DNA from: Kofleriaceae bacterium
Lineage (GTDB): Bacteria > Myxococcota_A > Polyangia > Haliangiales > Haliangiaceae
DNA: 50,871 nt
NCBI GenBank assembly: GCA_022842285.1
Contig: JALHPV010000011.1
Location: forward strand, 6,575-57,445
Direction: 5' to 3'
This document shows, piece by piece, positions 22,789 through 30,920 of the stretch. Every line of letters starts with the position of its first letter. The first letter of the stretch is position 1. A program made the position numbers and the translations under genes. The notes under the pieces are model-generated. The model made no database searches. It had not been told where the DNA came from and saw only the letters and a program-made list of their open reading frames with translations.

Positions 22789-25040
22789 AGGCGTTCATTG
22801 CCATGGTCCTGCTGGCCGCCGCGTGCGGGCCGTCCGCCACCACCACGCAGACCATCACGTTGCCCGGCGACGGCACCGAGCACACGGCGAAGCCGCGCAC
22901 GCCGACGACGCCGCCGCGGGTCGATCCGTGGGCAGGCAAGCAGCTCTTCACCGCGCCGGCCGCGAAGCCCGCTGCGCCGGTGGTGTTGCCGCCGATCGAG
23001 ACGTTCACGCTGAAGAACGGCCTGCGCGTGTTCGCGATCGCGAGCGACCGCCTGCCGGTGCTGAGCTTCCAGGTCGCGGTGAGGGCGGGGCGGCGGCAGG
23101 AGCCACGGTCGCGCGTAGGCGTGGCCGAGCTCACGGCTGACATGCTGGTGCGCGGCACCAAGAAGCACAGCTGGGATGCGTTCGCGAAGGCGATCGAGCT
23201 CGTCGGCGGCACCATCGCCACCGATGCCACCTACGAGGCGACGGTGCTCTCGTGCAGCGTGCTCGCGCGCGATGCCTCGACGTGTCTCTCGCTCGTGCCC
23301 GAGATGCTGACGCAGCCGACGTTCCCCGAGGACATCCTCGCTGACGTGCGTGCCCAGTTCGCGGGCCGCGAGCAGGCGCGCCTGAACGATCTACAAGGGC
23401 TCGCCGCGGCGCACGTGCAAAACCTCCTGTGGGGACCACAACACGTGCGCGGGTGGGCGGCGACGAGCGACGCGATCACCAACTTGCATCGCGATGACCT
23501 CGTCGCGTGGCACAAGACGTGGTTCGTCCCCGGCAACACGATGCTCGTGGTGGCAGGCGACTTCCAGCTCGCGGCCTTGAAGAAGGACATCGAGCGCTCG
23601 TTCGGCGGCTGGAAGGCGGCCCCAGTGCCCCCGACGCCGAGCTATCCCGAGCCGGGATTGTCGGGCAGCCGCATCCGCCTCGTCGATCGCCCCGGTGCAC
23701 CGCAGGCCTACGTGCAGATCGCGCAGTACGGCATCGCCCATGACGACCCGCAGTTCTTCGACGCCCTCGTGTGGAACCACGCGCTCGGCGCGAGCACGTC
23801 GTCTCGCCTGAACGCGGCCTTCCCCGTCGAGTCGGGCAAGAGCTTCGGCGCCGGCAGCTCGTTCGACCGCAACGCCGATCGCGGCTCGCTCGTCGCGCAG
23901 GTGGTCGTACGGCCTCCCGACGCCGTCGCCGCCGCGAAGACGATCCTGGCCGAGCTCGACAAGATGGCCAAGCAGGGCCCGACGCAGGAGGAGATCGATG
24001 CCGCGAAGTCGACGATCGCCGGTGGGTACGGCACCCGCTTTCAGAGCGCCGCCGCCATCGGAGCGGCGCTGATCGGCGCCGAGCTGCACGGCTTCGGCAA
24101 GGAGTACCTCGCCAACTACGCCGTCGCGCTCGACCGCGTGGATCTCGCGAGTGCGAAGAAGGCTGCGGCCTCGATCCTCACGCCGTCGGCCTACGTCATG
24201 GTCATCGTCGGCGACGCGAAGGACCTCGAGCCGCAGCTCACCGCCGCCGGCTGGCGCTTCCAGAAGGTGCCCTTCAACACGTCACTGGCGCCGCCGGTCG
24301 ACACGACCAGCGATCCCGTCACCGCCGTCGACCCGAAGCTGGCGGCCGCCGCGAAGAAGCTCCTCGCCCAGGCGATCGCCGCGAAGGGGGGACGCAAGAA
24401 GCTCGAGGCGCTGAAGGGCTTCCGCATGAGCGCGCAGGGCACGACCACGATCGAGGGCCAGATCGTCCCCGTCACCATCGAGCGCCTCTTCATCGTGCCC
24501 GACAAGATGCGCATCGACGCGAACCTCGGCGGCAAGGTCACCATCAGCGTCGCCGTTGACGGCAACCAGGGCTGGCAGTTCGCGCCCGATCAGACGGGCC
24601 AGCAGATGCAGCTGACCGAGATCGGCGGCGACAGCATGGCCTCCGTCGACTTCGAGCGCTGGCGCGAGCCGGAGCTGATCCTCCTCCGCGCCGAGGACCC
24701 GAGCGCGGGCCTCTCCACCGCGCCGGACGAGACGATCAACGGCAAGCCGCATGCGGTGCTCACGCTGCTCGCGCCCATCGGCAACATCAAGGTGAAGCTG
24801 TTCATCGACAAGAAGACCAAGCTCGTCTCGCGCCTCTCCTACCGCGAGGGCAACGCCGACGAGATCGACGACTTCTCCAACTACAAGTCCGTCGACGGCC
24901 TCAAGATCGCCCACACCCGCCACAGCACCGGCGGTGACCGCGAGACCAAGCTCGAGCTGACCAAGGTCGTCCTCGACGGGCCGTGGGACCCCAAGGAGCT
25001 CGCAAAGCCAGCGGCTGCACCGGCGCCCGCGGCGCCGTAG
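22785..25040 (+). CDS. M16-family lipoprotein with C-terminal LolA-like domain, no zinc motif
   Basis: A 751-residue predicted lipoprotein (lipobox LAAAC). After a Pro/Thr-rich linker the M16 core begins (FTLKNGLRVFAIA). At the HxxEH position it reads E115-L-T-A-D119, so no zinc ligands or catalytic Glu remain. This is usual for the non-catalytic partner of M16 pairs. From about residue 530 a separate beta-rich domain (ALKGFRMSAQGTTTIEGQ ... FEPF-less, with LFIDKKTKLVSRLSY and DDFSNYKSVDGLKIAHT) resembles LolA-type lipoprotein-binding domains. The start is the GTG at 22785, with GGGAGG 7-8 nt upstream and overlapping the preceding TGA. Together the pair probably binds peptides or lipoproteins in the envelope. 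Confidence 0.75.
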   Translation: MKAFIAMVLLAAACGPSATTTQTITLPGDGTEHTAKPRTPTTPPRVDPWAGKQLFTAPAAKPAAPVVLPPIETFTLKNGLRVFAIASDRLPVLSFQVAVRAGRRQEPRSRVGVAELTADMLVRGTKKHSWDAFAKAIELVGGTIATDATYEATVLSCSVLARDASTCLSLVPEMLTQPTFPEDILADVRAQFAGREQARLNDLQGLAAAHVQNLLWGPQHVRGWAATSDAITNLHRDDLVAWHKTWFVPGNTMLVVAGDFQLAALKKDIERSFGGWKAAPVPPTPSYPEPGLSGSRIRLVDRPGAPQAYVQIAQYGIAHDDPQFFDALVWNHALGASTSSRLNAAFPVESGKSFGAGSSFDRNADRGSLVAQVVVRPPDAVAAAKTILAELDKMAKQGPTQEEIDAAKSTIAGGYGTRFQSAAAIGAALIGAELHGFGKEYLANYAVALDRVDLASAKKAAASILTPSAYVMVIVGDAKDLEPQLTAAGWRFQKVPFNTSLAPPVDTTSDPVTAVDPKLAAAAKKLLAQAIAAKGGRKKLEALKGFRMSAQGTTTIEGQIVPVTIERLFIVPDKMRIDANLGGKVTISVAVDGNQGWQFAPDQTGQQMQLTEIGGDSMASVDFERWREPELILLRAEDPSAGLSTAPDETINGKPHAVLTLLAPIGNIKVKLFIDKKTKLVSRLSYREGNADEIDDFSNYKSVDGLKIAHTRHSTGGDRETKLELTKVVLDGPWDPKELAKPAAAPAPAAP

Positions 25041-25043
25041 AAT
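25038..25043 (+). promoter_or_regulatory. Candidate -10 hexamer (TAGAAT), leaderless-type
   Basis: TAGAAT ends 6 nt before the ATG at 25050. Its first three bases are the stop codon of the preceding gene, so chance is a real alternative. Confidence 0.25.
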
Positions 25044-25049
25044 CACCGG

Positions 25050-26120
25050 ATGTTGCGTCTCGCGCTGGTGACCTGCGTCCTCGTCACCGCGGGCTCCTCC
25101 GCGGAGGGCTACGTCGTCCCGGTCGACGGCCCCTTCGACGTGCTGCGTGACGACGGCAAGTCCTGGAAGTTCGATCTCGTCACGGGCCCCTCGCTCGACC
25201 AGCTCACGCCTCTCACGGCCGATCCGATCGAGTGCGCGGTCAAGGACGTCACGTCGACGAGCTCGAAGCTCGTCTGCCGATCGGTCACGAGCAAGACCCC
25301 GACGCTCGGGGCCCTCGTCCTCGGCACTCGCGAGCTCGTCTTCGAGGGGAGCGGCGTGCGCGAGCTCCGCGGCGCGGCGACCAAGGAGACCATCGCCGAT
25401 CAGGGCAATGCGCTCGCGCTGACCTTCACCGGCAAGGTCACGACGAGCACGCAGAAGTCGCTGCAGGGGACTCACGGCTCGAAAGCCGACTTCAAGTACT
25501 CGACGGCGCGCTATTCGATCGACGGCGCCGAGCACGCGGTCCTGGTAAGCGAAGCCACCACCGTGCCGGCCGCCACGACCGGGACGCCGAAGCCCGTCGC
25601 CGAGCAGACGGCGGCGATCTACGCGCCCGAGAACGGTCCCGTCGTCCTGTGCCGCGTGCGCGCGAAGGAGACCCCCGCGTATGTCTGCCTCCGCCGCGTG
25701 AGCGCCTCCCTCGTCGCGCCGACCGCGACCGCCCCCACCGCCAGCGATCCGCTCTCCGATCAGTCCCCCAAGAAGAAGACGCCGGCGATCAGCCTCGCGC
25801 GCAAGAAGACGCGGCTGACCACGACGCTCACGCCCGCCGCCGCCGCGAAGAAGGTGATGAGCGCATACCTCTCCGGCATCAAGCGCTGTTACGCGACGAC
25901 GCTCAAGAGCAAGCCGTCCGTAACGGGCACGCTCGCCCTGGTGTTCACCATCAACGCCGTCGGCAAGACCGAGAGCATCTCCGTGAAGAGCCCGGACGAG
26001 AAGCTGACCACATGCGTGAGCGGTCTCATCAAGGGCTGGCGCTTCCCGATCCCGCAGAGCGAGTACGGCTCGCCGATCGCCGCCGTCTACGAGCTCGACT
26101 TCAAGCTCGCCCTGAAGTAG
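25050..26120 (+). CDS. Exported AgmX/PglI C-terminal domain protein
   Basis: A 356-residue protein with a Sec signal peptide (MLRLALVTCVLVTAGSSAEG). The middle, about 20-230, is Ser/Thr-rich and not recognised. The C-terminal 100 residues match the AgmX/PglI_C family of myxobacteria (IKRCYATTLKSKPSVTGTL, FTINAVGKTESISV, CVSGLIKGWRFPIP). This family is known from gliding-motility and envelope proteins and resembles a TonB-like C-terminal fold, with a conserved Cys pair and a final beta strand. It starts 9 bp after the M16/LolA gene and may form part of the same envelope operon. Confidence 0.75.
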   Translation: MLRLALVTCVLVTAGSSAEGYVVPVDGPFDVLRDDGKSWKFDLVTGPSLDQLTPLTADPIECAVKDVTSTSSKLVCRSVTSKTPTLGALVLGTRELVFEGSGVRELRGAATKETIADQGNALALTFTGKVTTSTQKSLQGTHGSKADFKYSTARYSIDGAEHAVLVSEATTVPAATTGTPKPVAEQTAAIYAPENGPVVLCRVRAKETPAYVCLRRVSASLVAPTATAPTASDPLSDQSPKKKTPAISLARKKTRLTTTLTPAAAAKKVMSAYLSGIKRCYATTLKSKPSVTGTLALVFTINAVGKTESISVKSPDEKLTTCVSGLIKGWRFPIPQSEYGSPIAAVYELDFKLALK

Positions 26121-26261
26121 CGAAGCGCGATCAGTGAGGGAGCGCATCGGGCACGGGGGGCACGCCGCCGTATCGCCGGTCGGAGCGATCCCGGCGTCGC
26201 TCGTGGTGACCGGCGTCTCGAGCTTCGGGGCCTGTTGCGGCTGCGCGGCGAGCACGACGCG

Positions 26262-26267
26262 TATAGT
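26262..26267 (+). promoter_or_regulatory. Candidate -10 hexamer (TATAGT), leaderless-type
   Basis: TATAGT ends 7 nt before the ATG at 26275 and there is no Shine-Dalgarno. It is one of the clearest -10-like sequences in the window. Confidence 0.45.
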
Positions 26268-26274
26268 CAGCTGC

Positions 26275-26505
26275 ATGAGGACCGCCTTGTTTATCGTGTG
26301 TGTGCTCGCGGGGTGTGGCGCCAAGGCGAGCCCCCCTCCGTCGAACGCTGCTGCCCCAGCCGCCGCCGATCCGGTCGCCGAACCCACGCCCGCACCGACC
26401 ACACCGACCGCGACCACCTGTCCCGAGGGGCAGCGCTACGACGAATGTGCACACGGGTCATGTGACGCGTGTGACGACTGCGTGGCGGAGTGCGTGCCGC
26501 TCTGA
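26275..26505 (+). CDS. Small Cys-rich lipoprotein
   Basis: A 76-residue predicted lipoprotein: signal ending in VLAGC, a Pro/Ala/Thr-rich stalk, then a compact C-terminal knob with six cysteines in about 28 residues (TCPEGQRYDECAHGSCDAC, then DDCVAEC) that would be disulfide-bonded. This looks like an outer-membrane-anchored surface module. I do not recognise the family. The start is the ATG at 26275; upstream in-frame codons do not encode a signal peptide. Confidence 0.6.
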   Translation: MRTALFIVCVLAGCGAKASPPPSNAAAPAAADPVAEPTPAPTTPTATTCPEGQRYDECAHGSCDACDDCVAECVPL

Positions 26506-26556
26506 GCTCAGGCGCGCGCGGGCGCAGGCACGTGGTTCGCAACAAGTCGCAGCGCC

Positions 26557-26973
26557 ATGTTGAAGCCGCTCTTCGTCGCCGCCGCCCTCGCGGCGTGCTC
26601 CGGTCCCACGAACAGCGAGCCCGTGGGGCCGCGCCCGGGCGAGTCCACGGCGCCGCTCCCTCCGGATCCGTCGAGTCCCAACCCCGATGCGGCGGGCGTG
26701 CCCGCGCCGCCGCCCGAGACGACGACGCCCGCCGATCTGCCCGGGGCGTCCGTGCGCCGAGCCTCACCGCGCGTCGTCGCTCAGGTGGCCAGCGACGGTG
26801 GCGTGCCGCCCACCGCGCCCGTGAGGCCCGGTCAGCCTGATGGGGGCGTGGGCTCGCCGTCGCGTGACGCCGGGGCTCCGCCGCTACAGCCTCGCCCGAC
26901 GCGCGATGCCGGTCGCCCGGGCCAGACGCCCGACGCCGGGAGCCGTCCGGGCACGCCCGACGCGGCTCGCTAG
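26557..26973 (+). CDS. Proline-rich lipoprotein
   Basis: A 138-residue predicted lipoprotein (lipobox LAAC at about residue 14). Almost the whole mature part is Pro/Gly/Asp/Arg-rich and disordered, with short Asp-Ala-Gly echoes (SRDAG, TRDAG, TPDAG). It has no folded domain I can identify. Such proteins are common envelope tethers in Myxococcota. It lies between the small Cys-rich lipoprotein and the PolX-like gene, with no Shine-Dalgarno that I can point to. Confidence 0.5.
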   Translation: MLKPLFVAAALAACSGPTNSEPVGPRPGESTAPLPPDPSSPNPDAAGVPAPPPETTTPADLPGASVRRASPRVVAQVASDGGVPPTAPVRPGQPDGGVGSPSRDAGAPPLQPRPTRDAGRPGQTPDAGSRPGTPDAAR

Positions 26974-27012
26974 ATCGCGGTGGTCACGACCGGATCGCGC
27001 TACACCTCGCCC

Positions 27013-28695
27013 ATGAGCGAGCCCGCGACCGTTGCCGCGCAGCTGCGCGAGCTGTCGCTCTACTACGAGCTCGAAGGCGACAAGCACCGCGCGTTCGCCT
27101 ACGACCGGGCGAGCAAGAGCGTGATGGCCGCGCAGGGGCTGCACCGCCTCGTCGACGAGAATCGGCTCGAGGAGCTGCCCGGCATCGGGCCGTCGATCGC
27201 ACGCGTCGTCAGCGAGCTCGCGCGAACGGGCAGCGTGCCCGTGCTCGAGGCGATGCGAAGCAAGTGGCCCACGGTGGTCGTCGAGCTGGCCGCGCTGCCG
27301 AAGGTCGGGGTGCTGAAGGCGCGCAAGCTATTCGACGCGTTCAAGCCGGCCAACCTCGAGGCCATCTCGCTCCTGTGCGAGGAGGGCCAGATTCGCGAGC
27401 TGCCCGGATTCGGCAAGACGACCGAGCAGAAGATCTACGCCGCGATCGAGAAGCGCCGCACGACAGGCGCGCAGGTGCTCTTGGAGGATGCGGAGGATGC
27501 GTCGGCCGCCGTGGCCGCTCACCTGCGGGGCGAGCCCTCCGTGAAGCGTGTCGAGGTCGCAGGTGCCGTGCGACGGGCCGTCGAGGTCGTCGATGCGCTC
27601 GCCTTCGCCGTGGTCGGCGATGACCGTGCCGCGATCGCGGCTCGCCTCGCGAGCTTCCCGCTCATCACGTCCGTCGAGCGCGAGACGATGCCGATCGTCG
27701 GTCATTTCGCCGACGGGATGCGCGCGGAGGTCTGGGTCGGCGCGCCGCTGCGCTTCGGCTGGACACACGTGCTGGCCACGGGCTCTCGGGCGCACGTCGA
27801 GACGCTCCGCGCCGAGGCGGCCGCTCGTGCGGTCGACCTCGATACGCTGTACGCGCCCGACGAGCAACGCGTCTACCGCGCCCTCGATCTGCCGTTCGTT
27901 CCCCCCGAGCTGCGGGATGGGACCGACGAGATCACGGCGGCGTACGCCGGCGACGACTACTCCGATCTCGTCACGCTCGAGGACGTCACCGCCGCGTTTC
28001 ACTGTCACACGACGTACAGCGATGGCCGCAACTCGGTCGCACAGATGGCCCAGGCCGCCGCCGAGCTCGGCTTCCAGGCGATCACCATCACCGATCACTC
28101 CGCCGCTGCGAGCTACGCCAGTGGCCTCGATGCCGTGCGCCTGCGCGAGCAGCACGCCGAGATCGCCGCCCTCGAGGATCCCCCCGTTCGCATCCTGCGC
28201 GGGACCGAAGCCGACATCCTCGTCGACGGCTCGATCGATGTCCCCCCCGAGTTGATCGACGAGCTCGACGTGATCATCGCGAGCGTGCACCAGCGCTACA
28301 AGGCCGACGAAGCGGCGATGACGGAGCGCTTGATCACGGTGATGCGGGCCCCGTACTTCAAGATCTGGGGCCACGCGCTCGGACGTTACGTCATGCGCCG
28401 CGATCCGATCGCCGTGCGCATCGACGACGTCCTCGACGCCATCGCGGAGTCACCGGCGGCGATCGAGATCAACGGCGATCCCCACCGACTCGACCTCGAT
28501 CCGGTGAACGCGCGCAAGGCGAAGGCCCGCGGCATCAAGTTCGTACTTTCCAGCGACGCCCACTCGACGAAGGGGCTAGGGGCCGTCCGCTACGCCGTGG
28601 CGATGGCGCGGCGAGCTCGCCTCCGGAAGCGGGACGTCCTGAATACGCTCCCCGCGGACGAGCTGGCGGCGGCCGTCCGGCCCCGGGGGCCTTGA
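27013..28695 (+). CDS. polX: PolX-family protein: degenerate polymerase site, intact PHP exonuclease site
   Basis: A 560-residue protein with helix-hairpin-helix motifs (LEELPGIGPSIARVVSEL; IRELPGFGKTTEQKIY), a family-X polymerase domain (about 160-310) and a C-terminal PHP domain. Catalytic aspartates of the polymerase are altered: the GS-x-RR...DxD motif reads G184-A-V-R-R...V-D194-A-L196, and the third Asp is E239. DNA synthesis is therefore doubtful. PHP metal ligands are all present: H330, H332, D361/H362, E399, H426, H454, D515 and H517. I infer a 3'-5' exonuclease or phosphoesterase acting in DNA repair. The start is the ATG at 27013, which gives the usual SEPATVAAQLRELS N-terminus. 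Confidence 0.85.
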   Translation: MSEPATVAAQLRELSLYYELEGDKHRAFAYDRASKSVMAAQGLHRLVDENRLEELPGIGPSIARVVSELARTGSVPVLEAMRSKWPTVVVELAALPKVGVLKARKLFDAFKPANLEAISLLCEEGQIRELPGFGKTTEQKIYAAIEKRRTTGAQVLLEDAEDASAAVAAHLRGEPSVKRVEVAGAVRRAVEVVDALAFAVVGDDRAAIAARLASFPLITSVERETMPIVGHFADGMRAEVWVGAPLRFGWTHVLATGSRAHVETLRAEAAARAVDLDTLYAPDEQRVYRALDLPFVPPELRDGTDEITAAYAGDDYSDLVTLEDVTAAFHCHTTYSDGRNSVAQMAQAAAELGFQAITITDHSAAASYASGLDAVRLREQHAEIAALEDPPVRILRGTEADILVDGSIDVPPELIDELDVIIASVHQRYKADEAAMTERLITVMRAPYFKIWGHALGRYVMRRDPIAVRIDDVLDAIAESPAAIEINGDPHRLDLDPVNARKAKARGIKFVLSSDAHSTKGLGAVRYAVAMARRARLRKRDVLNTLPADELAAAVRPRGP

Positions 28696-28767
28696 ACGGC
28701 GCACGTGGCGCGCCGCCTGCATTACCCAACGTCGTGGTCTCCCTCCCCGAACGAACGGCTTCCGATC

Positions 28768-28774
28768 GAGGAGG
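28768..28774 (+). promoter_or_regulatory. Strong Shine-Dalgarno (GAGGAGG) before a mini-ORF chain
   Basis: GAGGAGG lies 6 nt before the ATG at 28781, not before any long gene. This is why I list the short frames that follow. Confidence 0.45.
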
Positions 28775-28780
28775 TCAATG

Positions 28781-28825
28781 ATGACAGGTAGAACGACATG
28801 GCCAGTTCCAACATGGCCGGGCTGA
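28781..28825 (+). CDS. Possible leader peptide 1 (14 aa)
   Basis: ATG at 28781 (or 28778) encodes MTGRTTWPVPTWPG and ends in TGA at 28823-28825, overlapping the next ATG as TGATG. It has the best ribosome-binding site of the group and two Trp-Pro pairs, which can slow ribosomes. Confidence 0.3.
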   Translation: MTGRTTWPVPTWPG

Positions 28826-28872
28826 TGGCGTGTGCGCAGCTCGGCACACCCGCGCTCCGTGGGCCGGAATGA
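28825..28872 (+). CDS. Possible leader peptide 2 (15 aa)
   Basis: Starts within the stop of leader 1 and encodes MACAQLGTPALRGPE. Its TGA at 28870-28872 overlaps the next ATG (ATGA). Its support is the overlap pattern only. Confidence 0.22.
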   Translation: MACAQLGTPALRGPE

Positions 28873-28931
28873 GCGACGTCTCGCAGAGCATCACGGCCGC
28901 TGCTTGGAAAGCCGTGGGAGGACAGCCATGA
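28869..28931 (+). CDS. Possible leader peptide 3 (20 aa)
   Basis: Encodes MSDVSQSITAAAWKAVGGQP and ends in a TGA that overlaps the ATG of the downstream gene at 28928 (ATGA). The GGGAGGA used by that gene lies inside this frame. Confidence 0.25.
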   Translation: MSDVSQSITAAAWKAVGGQP

Positions 28932-29467
28932 CGCCGAAGCGCCTGACCGAAACCGCCGCCATCGAACACCGCCTGCTCGACCTCGCGTACACGACGGACG
29001 CGACGATCACGGCCTCCGCGCTCGCCTACTACGCGCCGTGCTCGTTCGAGGACGCCGACAAGGTCCTCACCGACCTGGCCGCGCGCGATCGTATCCGCAT
29101 GGACGTCGACGACAACGGCATCATCTCCTATCACGTGCCCGATCGGCACAAGCTGCGGCCCGCCGTCGAGGTCGTGCCGCCGCGTCGCGATACCTACGCG
29201 CTGGTCCGTCATGTCCAGCCGGCAGCGCTCGTGCGTACTCGCACCGCATCGCCGCTCCTCGCCGCCGCCCTCAGCATGTTCATCCCCGGCGCCGGTCAGC
29301 TCTACACCGGCCGGTTCCTCTCCGCTGTCCTGTGGTTCATGGTCGTCGGCGCCGGCTATGCGCTGATCATCCCCGGCCTGATCCTCCACTTCTTCTGCAT
29401 CCTCTCCGCGGCGTCATCGGCGGCCCGCCTGAACACCGCCGTGTCGAGGATTCAGCTCGCGGCCTAG
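28928..29467 (+). CDS. Winged-helix-like plus TM2-like membrane protein
   Basis: A 179-residue protein. The N-terminal 90 residues look like a small winged-helix domain (AIEHRLLDLAYTTDATITA, then FEDADKVLTDLAARDRIRM). The C-terminal part holds two or three membrane helices around SMFIPGAGQLYTGR, a TM2-like or DUF5683-like motif. GGGAGGA lies 7 nt before the ATG at 28928, which decides the start; the in-frame ATG at 28832 precedes low-quality sequence. The combination of a DNA-binding-like and a membrane domain suggests a membrane-tethered regulator, but the function is unknown. Confidence 0.65.
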   Translation: MTPKRLTETAAIEHRLLDLAYTTDATITASALAYYAPCSFEDADKVLTDLAARDRIRMDVDDNGIISYHVPDRHKLRPAVEVVPPRRDTYALVRHVQPAALVRTRTASPLLAAALSMFIPGAGQLYTGRFLSAVLWFMVVGAGYALIIPGLILHFFCILSAASSAARLNTAVSRIQLAA

Positions 29468-29530
29468 AACCGCGCCGTTCTCCTTCTCGGTTCCGCTTCC
29501 CGATTCCCTATTCGGTCGCGGCGCCGGCCG

Positions 29531-30094
29531 TCAGCGCCGGTGATTGCGGATGACGGCGCCGCCCCGGAATCCGCCACCCGACGGACGGCTCATGACCGGG
29601 GACCGCTGGACGGGCGGCCGGTTCCAACCGGAGGAGCGCTGGACAGGCGCACGGTTCCAGCCAGGGGAGCTCTGGACGGGCGGCCGGTTCCAGCCGCCGC
29701 CGCGATTGGCCCGGTGATCGCGCACGATTGGTCCGCCGCCGTTCCACCGCCGGTGGTCGCGCACCCCGACCTGGCCGCCGCGCCAGGGGCCGTTCCAGCC
29801 GCGATAGCGCCACGGATCGCGGATCCCGGTGGCGAGCACGACCGGGGGCTGGCCCCACATCCACCCATTCCCGCCCCAGGTCATCCAGCCATTGTCGGTC
29901 CAGTACCAGTAGCCGTTGTCGGCGAAGAAGACGGGATCCTGCCAGCCGCCCACGACCTGCACGCCCGGGGCGACCCATTGCGCGCCGCCGGCCACGCCGA
30001 CCCCGGGGGAGACCACGGCCACGTCGGTGGCGAGCGGTGCGCAGGCCACGGTGCCGAGACCACAAGCGATCACGAGCGCGAGCTTTGAAATCAT
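29531..30094 (-). CDS. Trp/Gly/Arg-rich lipoprotein with tandem repeats
   Basis: A 187-residue predicted lipoprotein (signal ends in TVAC). The first half has Trp/Tyr-Asn-Gly repeats like YXWGXW-type surface proteins (NGYWYWTDNGWMTWGG). The second half is basic and carries three tandem 11-residue units of the form GWNRPPVQRSS, then a Gly/Arg tail. GAGG 7 nt before the ATG supports the start. It would be anchored in the envelope and could bind polysaccharide or nucleic acid through its aromatic and basic residues; that is a guess. It is divergent from the lipoprotein gene at 30255. Confidence 0.6.
   Translation of the reverse strand: MISKLALVIACGLGTVACAPLATDVAVVSPGVGVAGGAQWVAPGVQVVGGWQDPVFFADNGYWYWTDNGWMTWGGNGWMWGQPPVVLATGIRDPWRYRGWNGPWRGGQVGVRDHRRWNGGGPIVRDHRANRGGGWNRPPVQSSPGWNRAPVQRSSGWNRPPVQRSPVMSRPSGGGFRGGAVIRNHRR
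29606..29704. repeat. Three tandem 33-bp repeats
   Basis: Units begin at 29606, 29639 and 29672, each starting CTGGAC with the core GGTTCCA. They encode the 11-residue GWNR(P/A)PVQ repeats of the minus-strand lipoprotein. Confidence 0.85.
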
Positions 30095-30145
30095 AGGTGA
30101 CCTCGCTCCATCCTCGACGGAGGGCTCCTCCAGCGTAAGGCTCGA

Positions 30146-30157
30146 ACCGCCGGCGGT
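30146..30157. promoter_or_regulatory. 12-bp GC palindrome in divergent promoter region
   Basis: ACCGCCGGCGGT is self-complementary and lies between the divergent genes at 30094 and 30255. In such GC-rich DNA this could arise by chance. Confidence 0.2.
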
Positions 30158-30254
30158 CAGTTACGAAACCTCGGAGTGACACTTCGAAAAAACATCAATC
30201 CCAGGCCGGCGGGAACATCAGGGCTACGGTGCTCGCAACCGAATGGGAGCATCG

Positions 30255-30920
30255 ATGAAGCAACGACGGAACGCAGTACTCGCCGCCCTGGTTCTCGGAG
30301 CTGGCCTCTCCGCCACTGCCTGCGGGCAGACCACGCAGCAGGGCCCGACCACGCCCGGGGCCACGACCAACCCCGATGTCCAGAAGGTGATCGACGATCT
30401 CGGCCTGATCTACGTCGAGGAGGGCGCACAGACCGTGATCACCTACGACGAAGTGAACGCCGCCCAGGGAGCCTGGTGCGAGGCGCTGGTCGCGATCGGC
30501 AAGACCAAGGACGAGGGAGGCGACCACCGCGCGCTGGCCGAGAAGGTGCTGTCCGAAGCGTACAACTACGATACCGGGAAGGTGTTCTTCAAGCCGACAC
30601 TCGCCCACGGGAAGAACACGTTCCGCAACGACAAGCAGGGCGCGCTCGCCTACTTCGTCGGCGGCGATCCGAGCTACCCCGACGACACTGGCTTTGCCCT
30701 CAAGCCGTGGGTCAAGTGTCGCTACGACAACGCGGGAGACGCCAACGAGGGCATCCAGATCTACGGCTCGATCGCCATCACCATGGGAAACGTGTGGGTG
30801 ACCGACAAGGCGGGCAACGAGGTCATGGTCGACAAGACGTGGGTGTTCAAGAAGGGCAAGGACGGCAAGCTGCGGATCATCGTCCACAAGTCGGCGCTGC
30901 CATTCGCCCCGGGCCCGTAG
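30255..30920 (+). CDS. Lipoprotein with NTF2/SnoaL-like domain
   Basis: A 221-residue predicted lipoprotein (signal ends in SATAC at about residue 22). The mature part has the helix-helix-strand order of the NTF2-like superfamily: VITYDEVNAAQGAWCEALVAI, FFKPTLAHGKNTFRNDKQGAL, AYFVGGD, then IAITMGNVWVTDKAGNEVMV and TWVFKKGKDGKLRIIVHKSA. SnoaL-like proteins bind or convert small molecules; no catalytic residues can be assigned. I use the ATG at 30255 because GGGAG lies just upstream; the ATG at 30243 would extend the N-terminus by four residues. The 3' end overlaps the convergent cytochrome-like gene by 44 bp. Confidence 0.6.
   Translation: MKQRRNAVLAALVLGAGLSATACGQTTQQGPTTPGATTNPDVQKVIDDLGLIYVEEGAQTVITYDEVNAAQGAWCEALVAIGKTKDEGGDHRALAEKVLSEAYNYDTGKVFFKPTLAHGKNTFRNDKQGALAYFVGGDPSYPDDTGFALKPWVKCRYDNAGDANEGIQIYGSIAITMGNVWVTDKAGNEVMVDKTWVFKKGKDGKLRIIVHKSALPFAPGP

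Noticed and set aside
24282-26417. A 711-codon minus-strand open frame across the M16/LolA and AgmX-like genes
   Set aside because: Low-complexity Arg/Glu/Leu/Asp composition and no family motif; it is a shadow of well-supported plus-strand genes.
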